Shown in pieces: positions 23,044 to 31,194 of a stretch of 64,000 nt of DNA. Each line of letters opens with the position of its first letter. Positions within the stretch are counted from its first letter, which is position 1. Origin of the DNA: RUG14219 sp045538535 (GTDB taxonomy: Bacteria > Cyanobacteriota > Vampirovibrionia > Gastranaerophilales > Gastranaerophilaceae). A program made the position numbers and the translations under genes. The DNA lies in the NCBI GenBank assembly GCA_045538535.1, contig JAZSRN010000053.1, positions 20,899 to 84,898 of the forward strand, read 5' to 3'. The notes beneath the pieces are model-generated. The model was not told where the DNA came from. It did not search any database and saw only the letters and a program-made list of their open reading frames with translations.

Positions 23044-24351
23044 ATGGTTATATTAGAAGAGTTAAAAACAATTAACGACGTAATCAAAGATATTGCACAT
23101 TTTGTACAAGAAGATAAATTTGTAAGTCCGGACTTTATGGAATATTTAAAAACAATAGGTATCGGATCTACACAACAAAACATCAATTTTCAATCCGCAT
23201 GTTTTAATTATATTTTTGAAAGAAACCTCGGAGAAGAAAGAAAATCCATTATTGAATTATACAAACAATCAGACGAATTCAAGACAAAATCCAAAGATGA
23301 CAACAAAATCAAAGACATTGTAAACGCTCTTGATAATTCGATATCTTCAATTTTTGAAATCAAAAGAGTTTTAAAATGTGGATTTAAATTATATAACATT
23401 ATCAACGAAAAAGAATACGATGTGACATCTTTAGTAAAAATGTCATCATTCAAAGGTCTTGGCGTAGGCCAACACACTATAGCTCGTATTTTTATTTTTG
23501 AAAACGCACCTTATTTGCTAGAAATTTCAGGAGTACTCCCAGCTTACAGAACAGACGACGCTTTAAGATTTGCCGTTGCCAAAATTATTCAAAATCCGGA
23601 AATAGTCTACTTAGACAACCCTGAAAAAGAAGCAGAAATACAAAAAGACGTCGAAAATATTTATGAAAAATTTATCGAATTATTTGGAACTGACGAAATT
23701 GTAACAACAAATAAATATGCAGATGAAATCATCGGAATATTCAACGATTACGCCGAAACCGGAGAAAAATCTGATTTTCAAGAGTTAATACAAAAACCAG
23801 ATACATTAAGATTTTTTGATGTTTCAGAGTTCAACAATTCGTATGACAACTTCCTTGAAAATTCACTCGGCGGATTTTCATCACACAAGGAAACTTACGA
23901 TGTTGCAGTTATTTATGATAGAGAACTAGGTTTGTATGCTATACCATTTTATGAAACTTTCAATAAAATATTTGAAGAAAAAGATTACAAATCTATTGAA
24001 GGATATGACAAATGTGTTGACTATTTCTTAAATAACGATAAATTTTCCGCAAACATCATTAAACGAGTTGCGGCAAAACACAAAAACTTTATGGATGTAA
24101 TTAATGCTATTTACAACACAACTATAACTCTAGATGAGCTATTAAACAAATACAAATCAAGATATTTAAAAAATAAAATCTATTCATCAACTACAGTGCT
24201 ATACAAGTCTAAAGTATTCTCTAGAACTTTAGGGATAATCGAAGAATATGAAGAAAAACCAAAAATCGAAACGAAGGGTGTCGGCAGAAACGACCCTTGT
24301 CCTTGCGGAAGCGGTAAAAAATTCAAAAAATGCTGTGGCGCAAATGTATAA
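23044..24351 (+). CDS. SEC-C motif protein of unknown function
   Basis: The protein has 435 residues. The last 22 form a SEC-C zinc motif (GRNDPCPCGSGKKFKKCC), the same module that ends SecA and many unrelated proteins and that can bind zinc, SecB or ribosomes. The first 400 residues are soluble and mostly helical and match nothing I recognise. AGGGGAG precedes the ATG and a strong terminator follows. The SEC-C tail suggests contact with nascent chains or other proteins, but this is inference. Confidence 0.85.
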   Translation: MVILEELKTINDVIKDIAHFVQEDKFVSPDFMEYLKTIGIGSTQQNINFQSACFNYIFERNLGEERKSIIELYKQSDEFKTKSKDDNKIKDIVNALDNSISSIFEIKRVLKCGFKLYNIINEKEYDVTSLVKMSSFKGLGVGQHTIARIFIFENAPYLLEISGVLPAYRTDDALRFAVAKIIQNPEIVYLDNPEKEAEIQKDVENIYEKFIELFGTDEIVTTNKYADEIIGIFNDYAETGEKSDFQELIQKPDTLRFFDVSEFNNSYDNFLENSLGGFSSHKETYDVAVIYDRELGLYAIPFYETFNKIFEEKDYKSIEGYDKCVDYFLNNDKFSANIIKRVAAKHKNFMDVINAIYNTTITLDELLNKYKSRYLKNKIYSSTTVLYKSKVFSRTLGIIEEYEEKPKIETKGVGRNDPCPCGSGKKFKKCCGANV

Positions 24352-24354
24352 CAC

Positions 24355-24387
24355 AAAAAATGGTGACCTAAAAAGGTCACCATTTTT
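24355..24387 (+). terminator. Terminator of the SEC-C gene
   Basis: AAAAATGGTGACC pairs with GGTCACCATTTTT around a 6-base loop, followed by a T-rich tail. It may also serve the convergent gene ending at 24386. Confidence 0.9.
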
Positions 24388-24604
24388 ATATTTTAAAAAT
24401 ATTCTTCTTTTTTAACTTTTTCTTATTTACAACTAATCCACATTTTGAACAAGCCAAAACCTCTCCGGTAGAATCAATCGGCATAAAAACATGCTCACAC
24501 TGACCAGATGTATCGTCCTCATTTGCCTCAACTAAAGGGCTATATTGAGAAGTAAAATCTTTTTTCTTATTTATAAATTTACATATCAATTCCAAAAAAT
24601 ACAT
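24386..24604 (-). CDS. Small zinc-ribbon-like protein
   Basis: This 72-residue protein has a Cys/His pattern C-E-H (36-38) then C-S-K-C (52-55), followed by a very basic tail (NKKKLKKKNIFK). The spacing suits a one-zinc ribbon. The first 15 residues are hydrophobic. It starts one base after the cdd stop, so it is translationally coupled to cytidine deaminase. I do not recognise the family. Confidence 0.6.
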   Translation of the reverse strand: MYFLELICKFINKKKDFTSQYSPLVEANEDDTSGQCEHVFMPIDSTGEVLACSKCGLVVNKKKLKKKNIFKI

Positions 24605-24605
24605 T

Positions 24606-24989
24606 CTACAAAATAAAACCTTCCGGCAACAATTCGTTGAGATTATAAATTTTTAATTCTTGATTACTTTTAGTGATAACATCACAACCTTGTTCAATTT
24701 GGAACTCATGTAAAACTTCTCGACAAGCACCACAAGGAGTACAATTATCTTTGTTTGGAGAATATATTGCAATAGCCTTAACCTTCTTGTCTCCTGCAGC
24801 TATAAGACTTCCTATTGCGTTACGTTCAGCACAAATAGTAAGGCCAAAACTCGAGTTTTCAAAATTACAACCACAGTATACATTATCATTCTCCGATAAT
24901 GCACAAGCACCAACGGCAAACTTTGAATATGGAGAGTATGAATTTTTTGAAACTTCTTCCGCTTTTTGCATTAAAAATTCGTAGTTCAT
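24606..24989 (-). CDS. cdd: Cytidine deaminase
   Basis: The protein has 127 residues, the length of tetrameric bacterial CDA, and converts cytidine and deoxycytidine to uridine and deoxyuridine in pyrimidine salvage. The zinc site is Cys53-Ala-Glu55 (CAERNAIG) with Cys86 and Cys89 in PCGACREVL. FAVGACAL and NFENSSFGLT bind the nucleoside. AAGGATTATAAT precedes the ATG. It is the first gene of a two-gene unit with the small zinc-ribbon protein. Confidence 0.95.
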   Translation of the reverse strand: MNYEFLMQKAEEVSKNSYSPYSKFAVGACALSENDNVYCGCNFENSSFGLTICAERNAIGSLIAAGDKKVKAIAIYSPNKDNCTPCGACREVLHEFQIEQGCDVITKSNQELKIYNLNELLPEGFIL

Positions 24990-25071
24990 ATTATAATCCT
25001 TATTAATCTCTTTTAAATCAGTTTATATTATTTAGAAAATTTTACAATCCGCTAATCGAAGGAATATATGT

Positions 25072-25077
25072 TATAAT
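25072..25077 (+). promoter_or_regulatory. Extended -10 of the 25084 gene, leaderless type
   Basis: TGT-TATAAT ends 6 bases before the ATG at 25084. No ribosome-binding site is seen. Confidence 0.55.
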
Positions 25078-25083
25078 TACATT

Positions 25084-25911
25084 ATGAGAAAAGTACTTTT
25101 AGCAATATTAATTTTATTCATAAATATTCAAGCAAATTTAGCTGCCAATTTTGAAGTTGTTGTTTTACCGACTTCAATTTGCAAAATAACGGACAATTAC
25201 TACAGTTTTGATAACGTTGACGAAATTTTTGCAAAAGACATCACTAAACAATTTAATTCTTCGCACAAAATACATGCTTTTAGCATTGATGAACTTCAAG
25301 CAAAAATTTATACTGACGCAACTACAAAATCAAAAGTTTGTTCCGCAATAAATCAATATAACAAATTAGGAACAATCAATTATCAAAACTTTAAATCCCT
25401 TGCAAAATCATTTAATGCACGCTCAATACTTTTAATATCCGCTACATCCGAAACCTTCGATGGCGAAATAAAAAAAGATGTTTGGGAAAGTCTAAATATA
25501 TCAAGCGCCTTTGACATCAAGCAAATGAACAATATGAAAATAGACGCCGTATTATTAGATAATGTTAACGATTTGGTAATGTATAGCGCGGTATATAACT
25601 TCCCACTTGCAGATAAAAACGGTTCTTTTCAAGCTATGAACTACGCACAAGCAACCGAGCATTTAGAAAAAATTAAACATTTTTCAAAAGAAATTTTATC
25701 AAAATCAATCGCCCAAAACGTTACTCTAAGATTTTTTCCGAAAAGCATTAGACCAATAGAAGTAAAAAGCACCGGCGATAGTGTAGATTCCGGACTTTTG
25801 AAATACAACAAAAATATTCCGTCAATGCATAAATTTGGCAAAAAACGCCAAGAAAAACAACGCGATGAATTCAAAGAAGATGAATTTGGCGAAATGATTT
25901 ACGGTCTATAA
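25084..25911 (+). CDS. Secreted hypothetical protein
   Basis: I do not recognise this 275-residue protein. A signal peptide (1-20, cut near NLAA) precedes a mixed alpha/beta domain with two cysteines (32 and 85). ARSILLISATSETFDGE is reminiscent of the strand-turn of periplasmic nucleotide-like folds, but no motif is decisive. The C-terminal 40 residues are basic then acidic and probably disordered. It is transcribed alone. Confidence 0.75.
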   Translation: MRKVLLAILILFINIQANLAANFEVVVLPTSICKITDNYYSFDNVDEIFAKDITKQFNSSHKIHAFSIDELQAKIYTDATTKSKVCSAINQYNKLGTINYQNFKSLAKSFNARSILLISATSETFDGEIKKDVWESLNISSAFDIKQMNNMKIDAVLLDNVNDLVMYSAVYNFPLADKNGSFQAMNYAQATEHLEKIKHFSKEILSKSIAQNVTLRFFPKSIRPIEVKSTGDSVDSGLLKYNKNIPSMHKFGKKRQEKQRDEFKEDEFGEMIYGL

Positions 25912-26021
25912 ATTTAGTGATATTGACTTAATCTTATTTGGCAACAGACATTATCCAAGTGGAGATAGATAGGTTTCCAATCTCTTGTACAATAAACTTG
26001 TACAACGAAAGGAAGTAGCTT

Positions 26022-26243
26022 ATGAACAAATTTTTATCTATGTTTATCGTTTCAGGTGTATTAGCATTTATGGCCCCGAGCGCATTTGCTTGGCAATACG
26101 AAGGCCTAAACAGCCTAAATCCATTTACAGGATTTAGAGTTTGCAATAAGTGTGAAAAAGTTAAAAAGGACAAATGTTCAAAAATCAAAGAATGCCCATG
26201 CAAAGTACAAAAAGTTACTAAGTGTCCTTGTCAAATTCGATAA
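26022..26243 (+). CDS. Small secreted cysteine-rich protein
   Basis: This 73-residue protein has a signal peptide (1-23, ending AFA). The mature part is about 50 residues with seven cysteines in a row of short motifs: CNKCEKV, KCSKIKECPCKV, KCPCQ. The CxC and CxxC spacings suggest metal binding or dense disulfides. AAAGGAAG before the ATG is a good ribosome-binding site. A terminator follows within 5 bases of the stop. The family is unknown to me. Confidence 0.8.
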   Translation: MNKFLSMFIVSGVLAFMAPSAFAWQYEGLNSLNPFTGFRVCNKCEKVKKDKCSKIKECPCKVQKVTKCPCQIR

Positions 26244-26247
26244 CACT

Positions 26248-26275
26248 AAAGCGGTGAAAATTCACCGCTTTTTAT
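26248..26275. terminator. Bidirectional terminator
   Basis: AAAGCGGTGA pairs with TCACCGCTTT around AAAT, followed by a T run. It lies between the convergent genes 26022 and 26272. Confidence 0.85.
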
Positions 26276-26616
26276 TTTAGGAAATTTTCATATTGTGATT
26301 TTAAAAACGAAATTGAATTAATATAAAAATCCAATTCTTTATCGTTCAAACTATATATAAGATTGGCAAATTTTTCACGTTTTGAATTGTTTTGAAACTT
26401 AGCTTGCACCCCAAACTCAGATATATCTATATTTAAAACTTCAATAATTTTAAAAAACGTAACCAAAGAAGGTATGTTAGCTCCAGTTTCAATTTTACAA
26501 ATTTGCTTTTCGCCCACACCGATTTTTTCTGCAAGTTCACTTTGAGTCAAACCTGCATATTTGCGATATTCACGAATCTTTTTAGCAATAAAATTTTTTT
26601 CTTCAAAAACGGCCAT
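26272..26616 (-). CDS. XRE-family transcriptional regulator
   Basis: The protein has 114 residues. An N-terminal Cro/CI HTH (IREYRKYAGLTQSELAEKIGVGEKQICKIE split over about 14-42) is followed by a 45-residue helical tail. The ATG at 26616 is chosen because AAGGGAG precedes it; an open frame continues upstream to 26703 but has no supporting start. It is divergent from a glycan-synthesis gene group, with repeated CCTATAGG-like boxes in between. It may control itself and that group. Confidence 0.87.
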   Translation of the reverse strand: MAVFEEKNFIAKKIREYRKYAGLTQSELAEKIGVGEKQICKIETGANIPSLVTFFKIIEVLNIDISEFGVQAKFQNNSKREKFANLIYSLNDKELDFYINSISFLKSQYENFLK

Positions 26617-26667
26617 AATCTCCCTTTCTTTTAGATAGCTTAACGTTATTGAAAAATTAAATAAACC

Positions 26668-26812
26668 ACCTATAGGGTATATAGCCCAATCAATCAACCA
26701 CATTGTTACTAAATATTTACATTACCTTTGTTAAAAAAGTATACTATAGGTCTTTTATGATAAGATAAAAAGTAACATATAGGCAACTTTATTTTAACAA
26801 TCAACCTATAAT
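26668..26812. promoter_or_regulatory. Four CCTATAGG-like boxes, candidate operators
   Basis: ACCTATAGGGT (26668-26678), ACTATAGGT (26743-26751), CATATAGGC (26776-26784) and ACCTATAAT (26804-26812) lie in the 222-base gap between the divergent XRE gene and the RgpF-like gene. The last overlaps a TATAAT that may be the -10 of the plus-strand operon. Confidence 0.45.
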
Positions 26813-26838
26813 TAACATGTGGACGGAGAAATGAAAAA

Positions 26839-28629
26839 ATGAAAAACAGAGCAATTATATGCGTATTTTGGGAACGTAATGGCCATTTAAGAAGATATGT
26901 CGAATATTATTTACAACATTTAAAAAGAATTTCTCAACGACTAATCGTTGTCATTAACGGTGACATAACATTGGAAAGTGAACAAATCCTAAAAGATTTA
27001 GGATTAGAATACTATTGCAGAGAAAATAAAGGGCTTGATTTTGGCGGTTATAAATACGGTATCGAAAAAATTGGCTACAACAATTTATATAAATATGACG
27101 ACTTGATTTTGACCAATACAACTTGTTATGGCCCAGTATATCCACTTGAAGAAATGTTTGAAGCAATGGATAAAAAAGATTGCGATTTTTGGGGAATAAC
27201 AGAACATCCGCAAACCCGAAAAATAAAAAAACATCTACAATCATATTTTCTTGTTTTCAGAAATTCCATAATAAAGAGCGAAACGTTCCAAAAATATTGG
27301 AAAAATTTACCGATTATTTCTGATTACAAAAAAGTTGTGGAAAAACTGGAGACTCGTTTAACTTCGCATTTTAAAAGTTTTGGTTTTTGTTATTCCGCAT
27401 ATATTCCAATAAAAGACAATTTTACACTTAATCCTATGCTGATAACCGACAAATTATTACAAGAAAACCGTCTCCCATTAATTAAACGTAAAGCAATATG
27501 CGGTGCCTTTAAATCTTTTGTCGGTTGTACACCTATAAACTATACTGAAAAAATCTTAAACTATTTGAAAGAGCATACTGATTATAAAATAGCAATAATA
27601 TACGAAGATATTATAAATTCATATGCCATGTCTGAAATTAGACAATGCTTAGGATTAAATTGGTGCTTACCAACAGATAATGCATTAGCAAAAATTAATA
27701 AAAACAAAAAGATTGCACTCATTTTATATATTTACTATCCAGATTTAGTAGATTATTGCTTAAATTACGCACAATCCATGCCGGAAAATGCCGATATATA
27801 TATAGTCACCTCAAGAGAAGATACAAAAAAAATCTGCGAAGAAAAAATGCTCTCATTCAAATGCAACCATTATGAAATCAGATTAAAACCAAATCGAGGA
27901 AGGGATGTTAGTGCATATCTAGTTACATGTAGAGATATTTTCAAAAAATATGATTACGTCTGTTGTATGCATGATAAAAAAACGCCAACAGCAAAAAACA
28001 ACTTAATTGGAGAATCTTTCGCTGAACATTGTTTTAGAAGTTGTTTAGAAAGCAAAGATTATGTCAAAAATGTATTATCCATTTTTGATAATAACGAAAA
28101 AATAGGTCTTCTTTGTCCTTTTCCGCCATTAGCAATGGGCTATCACTTTTGGCTAGGAAATGAAATTGGAGCCGCCAATTATACAAATTTAAAACATTTG
28201 TATAATTACTTTAACTTAACCGTTCCATTTGACAAAACACCTATTGTTCCCTTAGGTGCTATGTTTTGGATACGGACAAAAGCACTAAAAAGATTATTTA
28301 GCAAGAAGTGGGAATATACAGATTTTCCTGATGAACCTCTTGCTAATGACGGAACAATTTCACACGCAATAGAAAGATTTTATCCTTATATAACTCAAGA
28401 AGAAGGATACTTTTCTGGATATATATGTCCAATTACAATAATCAACTATAAAACTAATTTATTATTGTATTTTTATCGCTACTACAAATATATTGTCGAA
28501 AACAACATTTGTTTAGCTCAAGGCTTTAAGTGGATTTTCTCAATAGGAAACCATTTTTCAAACGGGAGAAAAATAAAAATATTAACTATTTTTGGACTAA
28601 ACATTCGACTTAAAGAATTGAAAGGTTAG
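26839..28629 (+). CDS. RgpF-family glycan (rhamnan) synthesis protein
   Basis: The protein has 596 residues in two similar halves. The first has ICVFWERNGHLRRYVEYYL and NKGLDFGGYKYG. The second has KIALILYIYYPDLVDYC, RPNRGRDVSAYL-like (LKPNRGRDVSAYLVTCRDI) and YDYVCCMHDKKTP, which are the RgpF hallmarks. RgpF proteins act with glycosyltransferases in rhamnose-type cell-surface polysaccharide synthesis. It heads an operon with a glycosyltransferase (7 bases downstream) and a LuxR-type protein. GGAG lies before the start region. Confidence 0.88.
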   Translation: MKNRAIICVFWERNGHLRRYVEYYLQHLKRISQRLIVVINGDITLESEQILKDLGLEYYCRENKGLDFGGYKYGIEKIGYNNLYKYDDLILTNTTCYGPVYPLEEMFEAMDKKDCDFWGITEHPQTRKIKKHLQSYFLVFRNSIIKSETFQKYWKNLPIISDYKKVVEKLETRLTSHFKSFGFCYSAYIPIKDNFTLNPMLITDKLLQENRLPLIKRKAICGAFKSFVGCTPINYTEKILNYLKEHTDYKIAIIYEDIINSYAMSEIRQCLGLNWCLPTDNALAKINKNKKIALILYIYYPDLVDYCLNYAQSMPENADIYIVTSREDTKKICEEKMLSFKCNHYEIRLKPNRGRDVSAYLVTCRDIFKKYDYVCCMHDKKTPTAKNNLIGESFAEHCFRSCLESKDYVKNVLSIFDNNEKIGLLCPFPPLAMGYHFWLGNEIGAANYTNLKHLYNYFNLTVPFDKTPIVPLGAMFWIRTKALKRLFSKKWEYTDFPDEPLANDGTISHAIERFYPYITQEEGYFSGYICPITIINYKTNLLLYFYRYYKYIVENNICLAQGFKWIFSIGNHFSNGRKIKILTIFGLNIRLKELKG

Positions 28630-28636
28630 GATAATT

Positions 28637-29809
28637 ATGAAAAAATTTTTATTGGCTGGTTTTTATTTTGATGGCTATCACGGTTCTATGATGCACATAT
28701 GCGAAATTGCCAAATATCTGAAATCCATCGGTTTTGATGTAACAATTGCTGCAGTTTCAATAACAGATGAAATTAAAAATTATGTTAAAGATATTGGGAT
28801 AAACCTTGTGCAAGTCCTTGATATTCCCCAAAAGTCGTTTTTTGATTATGGTTTGTGCTACCACTTTCCAATTTTATCATTTTTATTACATCAAGGAGTA
28901 GTAATTGACAAATTAATTATTGGTAGTCTGTCATCGATTTTGGAATTAGAAATGCCAAATCTAATATACAAGTACGGAATTCCTATCCACGTACATAATG
29001 CGTCATTAAAGGAAAAATTCAAAAAAGAACTGTTAATTTATCCGTCAAACATATATGTAATGCCTAATCTAGTTCCTATTGAATATTTGAATTTTAAAAA
29101 ACAAACGTCAAATGATCAAATAAAAAATATCGCAATTGTGTCAAATCACATCCCAAAAGAGATACGAGAAGCAACTTCGTTACTTGCATTGCAGAAAATA
29201 AATATTGATATTTATGGTAAAGCCGATAATTACATCGCAATTACACCTCAAATTTTATCTCAATATGATGTAATAATTTCTATAGGGAAAACAGTTCAAT
29301 ACGCGTTAGCACTTGGTATCCCCGTTTATAATTATGACCATTTTGGTGGAATGGGCTATATCAATACAGAAAATATTAAACGAGAAGAATACTATAATTT
29401 TTCTGGACGCTCAAGCTTTAGAAAAATAGAAGCAGATGATATTGTTTGTGAATTATTGGCATATTATAAACAAACACTCGCCGAAAAAGATAAACTAAAA
29501 GAATATGCAGCCCGCACATACGCCATAAACACTAATATGGAAGGGCTTATTTCATATTTAGATAAATTACCTCCTAGTAACATCGAAGAGTTTTTACAAA
29601 ATGAAAAATTATATATTAAATGTTGTAATTTTATCATTTATCAATGTTCAAATTTATTCAATGAAAATAAGCACTTAAAATACGTGATAAATAATCTAAA
29701 ACTACATTTACTTATAAAATACAGAATCAAATTATTTTTCTATAAACACATATTAAAAAACACATTCAAAAGGGAAAAATACGAAAAATTACTAGGTATA
29801 TGGAGGTAA
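28637..29809 (+). CDS. GT-B type glycosyltransferase
   Basis: The protein has 390 residues. The N-terminal Rossmann part has the opening FLLAGFYFDGYHGSMMHICEIAKYL split over about 4-28, resembling family 4 enzymes that begin with a glycine-rich loop and a helix. The C-terminal half has IAIVSNHIPKE and the donor-site-like stretch YDVIISIGKTVQYALALGIPV. The EX7E motif is not clear, so the exact family is open. AGG precedes the ATG. Likely function is sugar transfer in the same surface glycan as the RgpF-like protein. Confidence 0.78.
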   Translation: MKKFLLAGFYFDGYHGSMMHICEIAKYLKSIGFDVTIAAVSITDEIKNYVKDIGINLVQVLDIPQKSFFDYGLCYHFPILSFLLHQGVVIDKLIIGSLSSILELEMPNLIYKYGIPIHVHNASLKEKFKKELLIYPSNIYVMPNLVPIEYLNFKKQTSNDQIKNIAIVSNHIPKEIREATSLLALQKINIDIYGKADNYIAITPQILSQYDVIISIGKTVQYALALGIPVYNYDHFGGMGYINTENIKREEYYNFSGRSSFRKIEADDIVCELLAYYKQTLAEKDKLKEYAARTYAINTNMEGLISYLDKLPPSNIEEFLQNEKLYIKCCNFIIYQCSNLFNENKHLKYVINNLKLHLLIKYRIKLFFYKHILKNTFKREKYEKLLGIWR

Positions 29810-29811
29810 AT

Positions 29812-30030
29812 ATGACAGATAAAATAAGATTTCTTAACCTCTCCAAGCGTGAAAAACTGGTCATTGAATACCTTGTGCAAGGATTCACAAATGGAGAAAT
29901 TGGACGAAAACTAGGATGTTCAGAAAGTTGCATCAAAATACACGTTTCAAACATCCTTTCAAAAATGGACGTTAGAAATCGAGCACAATTAGGGTTTGTA
30001 ATCGGAAAAGATTATACCTCTAAAAATTAA
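29812..30030 (+). CDS. Single-domain LuxR/GerE-type HTH protein
   Basis: The protein has 72 residues and is only the GerE DNA-binding domain: LSKREKLVIEYLVQGFTNGEIG, then CSESCIKIHVSNILSKMDVRNR. GGAGGT overlaps the end of the glycosyltransferase gene and sets the start at 29812, 2 bases after that stop. No receiver or sensor domain is present. A regulator translated as part of a glycan operon is probably autoregulatory or a growth-linked switch. Its stop overlaps the convergent udk-like gene by a few bases. Confidence 0.87.
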   Translation: MTDKIRFLNLSKREKLVIEYLVQGFTNGEIGRKLGCSESCIKIHVSNILSKMDVRNRAQLGFVIGKDYTSKN

Positions 30031-30863
30031 TATTCGATATCTCTAAGAGTTTTAAAAATCCTATCTGTAATTTGCTGGATATACTCTTGACTTACCATAC
30101 CATTTATTACAGCATCTGCAATCGGGTACGTAGGACGAATGTATTGTTGTGCCGTTTTATTGACATCAGCAAATTGTAAATCCGCAGCCTCTCCGGTTTT
30201 TCCTCGAGAAGCAGCACGCTTATACCAACGCTCTTTTATAACTTCAAGCGGAGTAAATACATAAACCTTTACATCCATTACATCCCGAACATTATCATTT
30301 AGAACATACAATCCTTCTGTTAAAATGACTTTTGCAGGCTTCTTAATTTCACCATTAGGGTCAGATTCACACGTCACAAAATCATATCTTGGTGACATAA
30401 TGGCTTTACCAGCCTTTAAATCAATTAAATGACTTTTCATTAAGTCTAAATTAATAGCATCAGGAGTATCAAAGCTAAAACCGGTCTTGAAAAGCTCTTC
30501 ATAACTTCCGGCTTCTTTCAATTCTTTTGATGTATCTTTATAATAATCATCACATCTTATTACTGTATAAATCCCTTCAGTCTTGTCTTTTACACAAGCT
30601 TTAATTGTGTTATCTACAAAAACCGTCTTACCCGAAGCGCTTTCGCCGGTAATACCAATCAAAAAAGTTTGTTTCTTTTCTTGCACAACCTTACGCGCAA
30701 TATCCATAATCAAATTATCTGAAATTTGCAAAAACAACGGTTGTTTTTCTTTTTTATCATCCTCAAGAATTTTCTTTAACGCATCAACAATTGTAGATAT
30801 GATTTCCATATCTCGTCGGCTTGAATAATAGTTATAGTCTGTTACTTGAAAACTTGACATCAT
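30027..30863 (-). CDS. Uridine kinase-like P-loop kinase
   Basis: The protein has 278 residues. A Walker A GESASGKT (about 80-87) is followed by RCDDYYKD and SFDTPDAINLDL, YDFVTCE and the LTEGLYVL motif, all typical of uridine kinase/phosphoribulokinase enzymes. The 60-residue N-terminal extension and the C-terminal RPTYPIADAVING differ from classic Udk, so the acceptor may be uridine or another small molecule. AAGGGG lies upstream of a double ATG (30863/30860). Stand-alone gene. Confidence 0.85.
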   Translation of the reverse strand: MMSSFQVTDYNYYSSRRDMEIISTIVDALKKILEDDKKEKQPLFLQISDNLIMDIARKVVQEKKQTFLIGITGESASGKTVFVDNTIKACVKDKTEGIYTVIRCDDYYKDTSKELKEAGSYEELFKTGFSFDTPDAINLDLMKSHLIDLKAGKAIMSPRYDFVTCESDPNGEIKKPAKVILTEGLYVLNDNVRDVMDVKVYVFTPLEVIKERWYKRAASRGKTGEAADLQFADVNKTAQQYIRPTYPIADAVINGMVSQEYIQQITDRIFKTLRDIEY

Positions 30864-31021
30864 GATAAGCTATTCCCCTTTTTCTCTAATTATAACATTT
30901 TACTTTAAAGGAAAAAAAAATTCCCACTATGCTAAATTTTGTAACAATTATATTTTATTTTCTAAAGTATAACGTTATTTATTCCGTAAATATTGGTATA
31001 GAGAAAATAAGGAGTAAAATT

Positions 31022-31189
31022 TTGCACGACGAAATTTTTAGAACAGCTTTATGTGAAGCGAAGTCAGAATCATATTCTGCATTAAAAAATGAAGTAATAT
31101 CAATGGAAAAAGCCATTGAAAGATTTTTGGCCAATGTATTTGAATGCGCAGGCAGCTTTACAGAACGAGATTTTCAATCTTCAAAATAA
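31022..31189 (+). CDS. Small hypothetical protein with TTG start
   Basis: This 55-residue helical protein (MHDEIFRTALCEAKSES...) starts at TTG 31022, with AAGGAG seven bases upstream. The frame is open further up to an ATG at 30929, but that start has no ribosome-binding site and adds a very hydrophobic stretch. I prefer the short form. The function is unknown. Confidence 0.45.
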   Translation: MHDEIFRTALCEAKSESYSALKNEVISMEKAIERFLANVFECAGSFTERDFQSSK

Positions 31190-31194
31190 AACAT

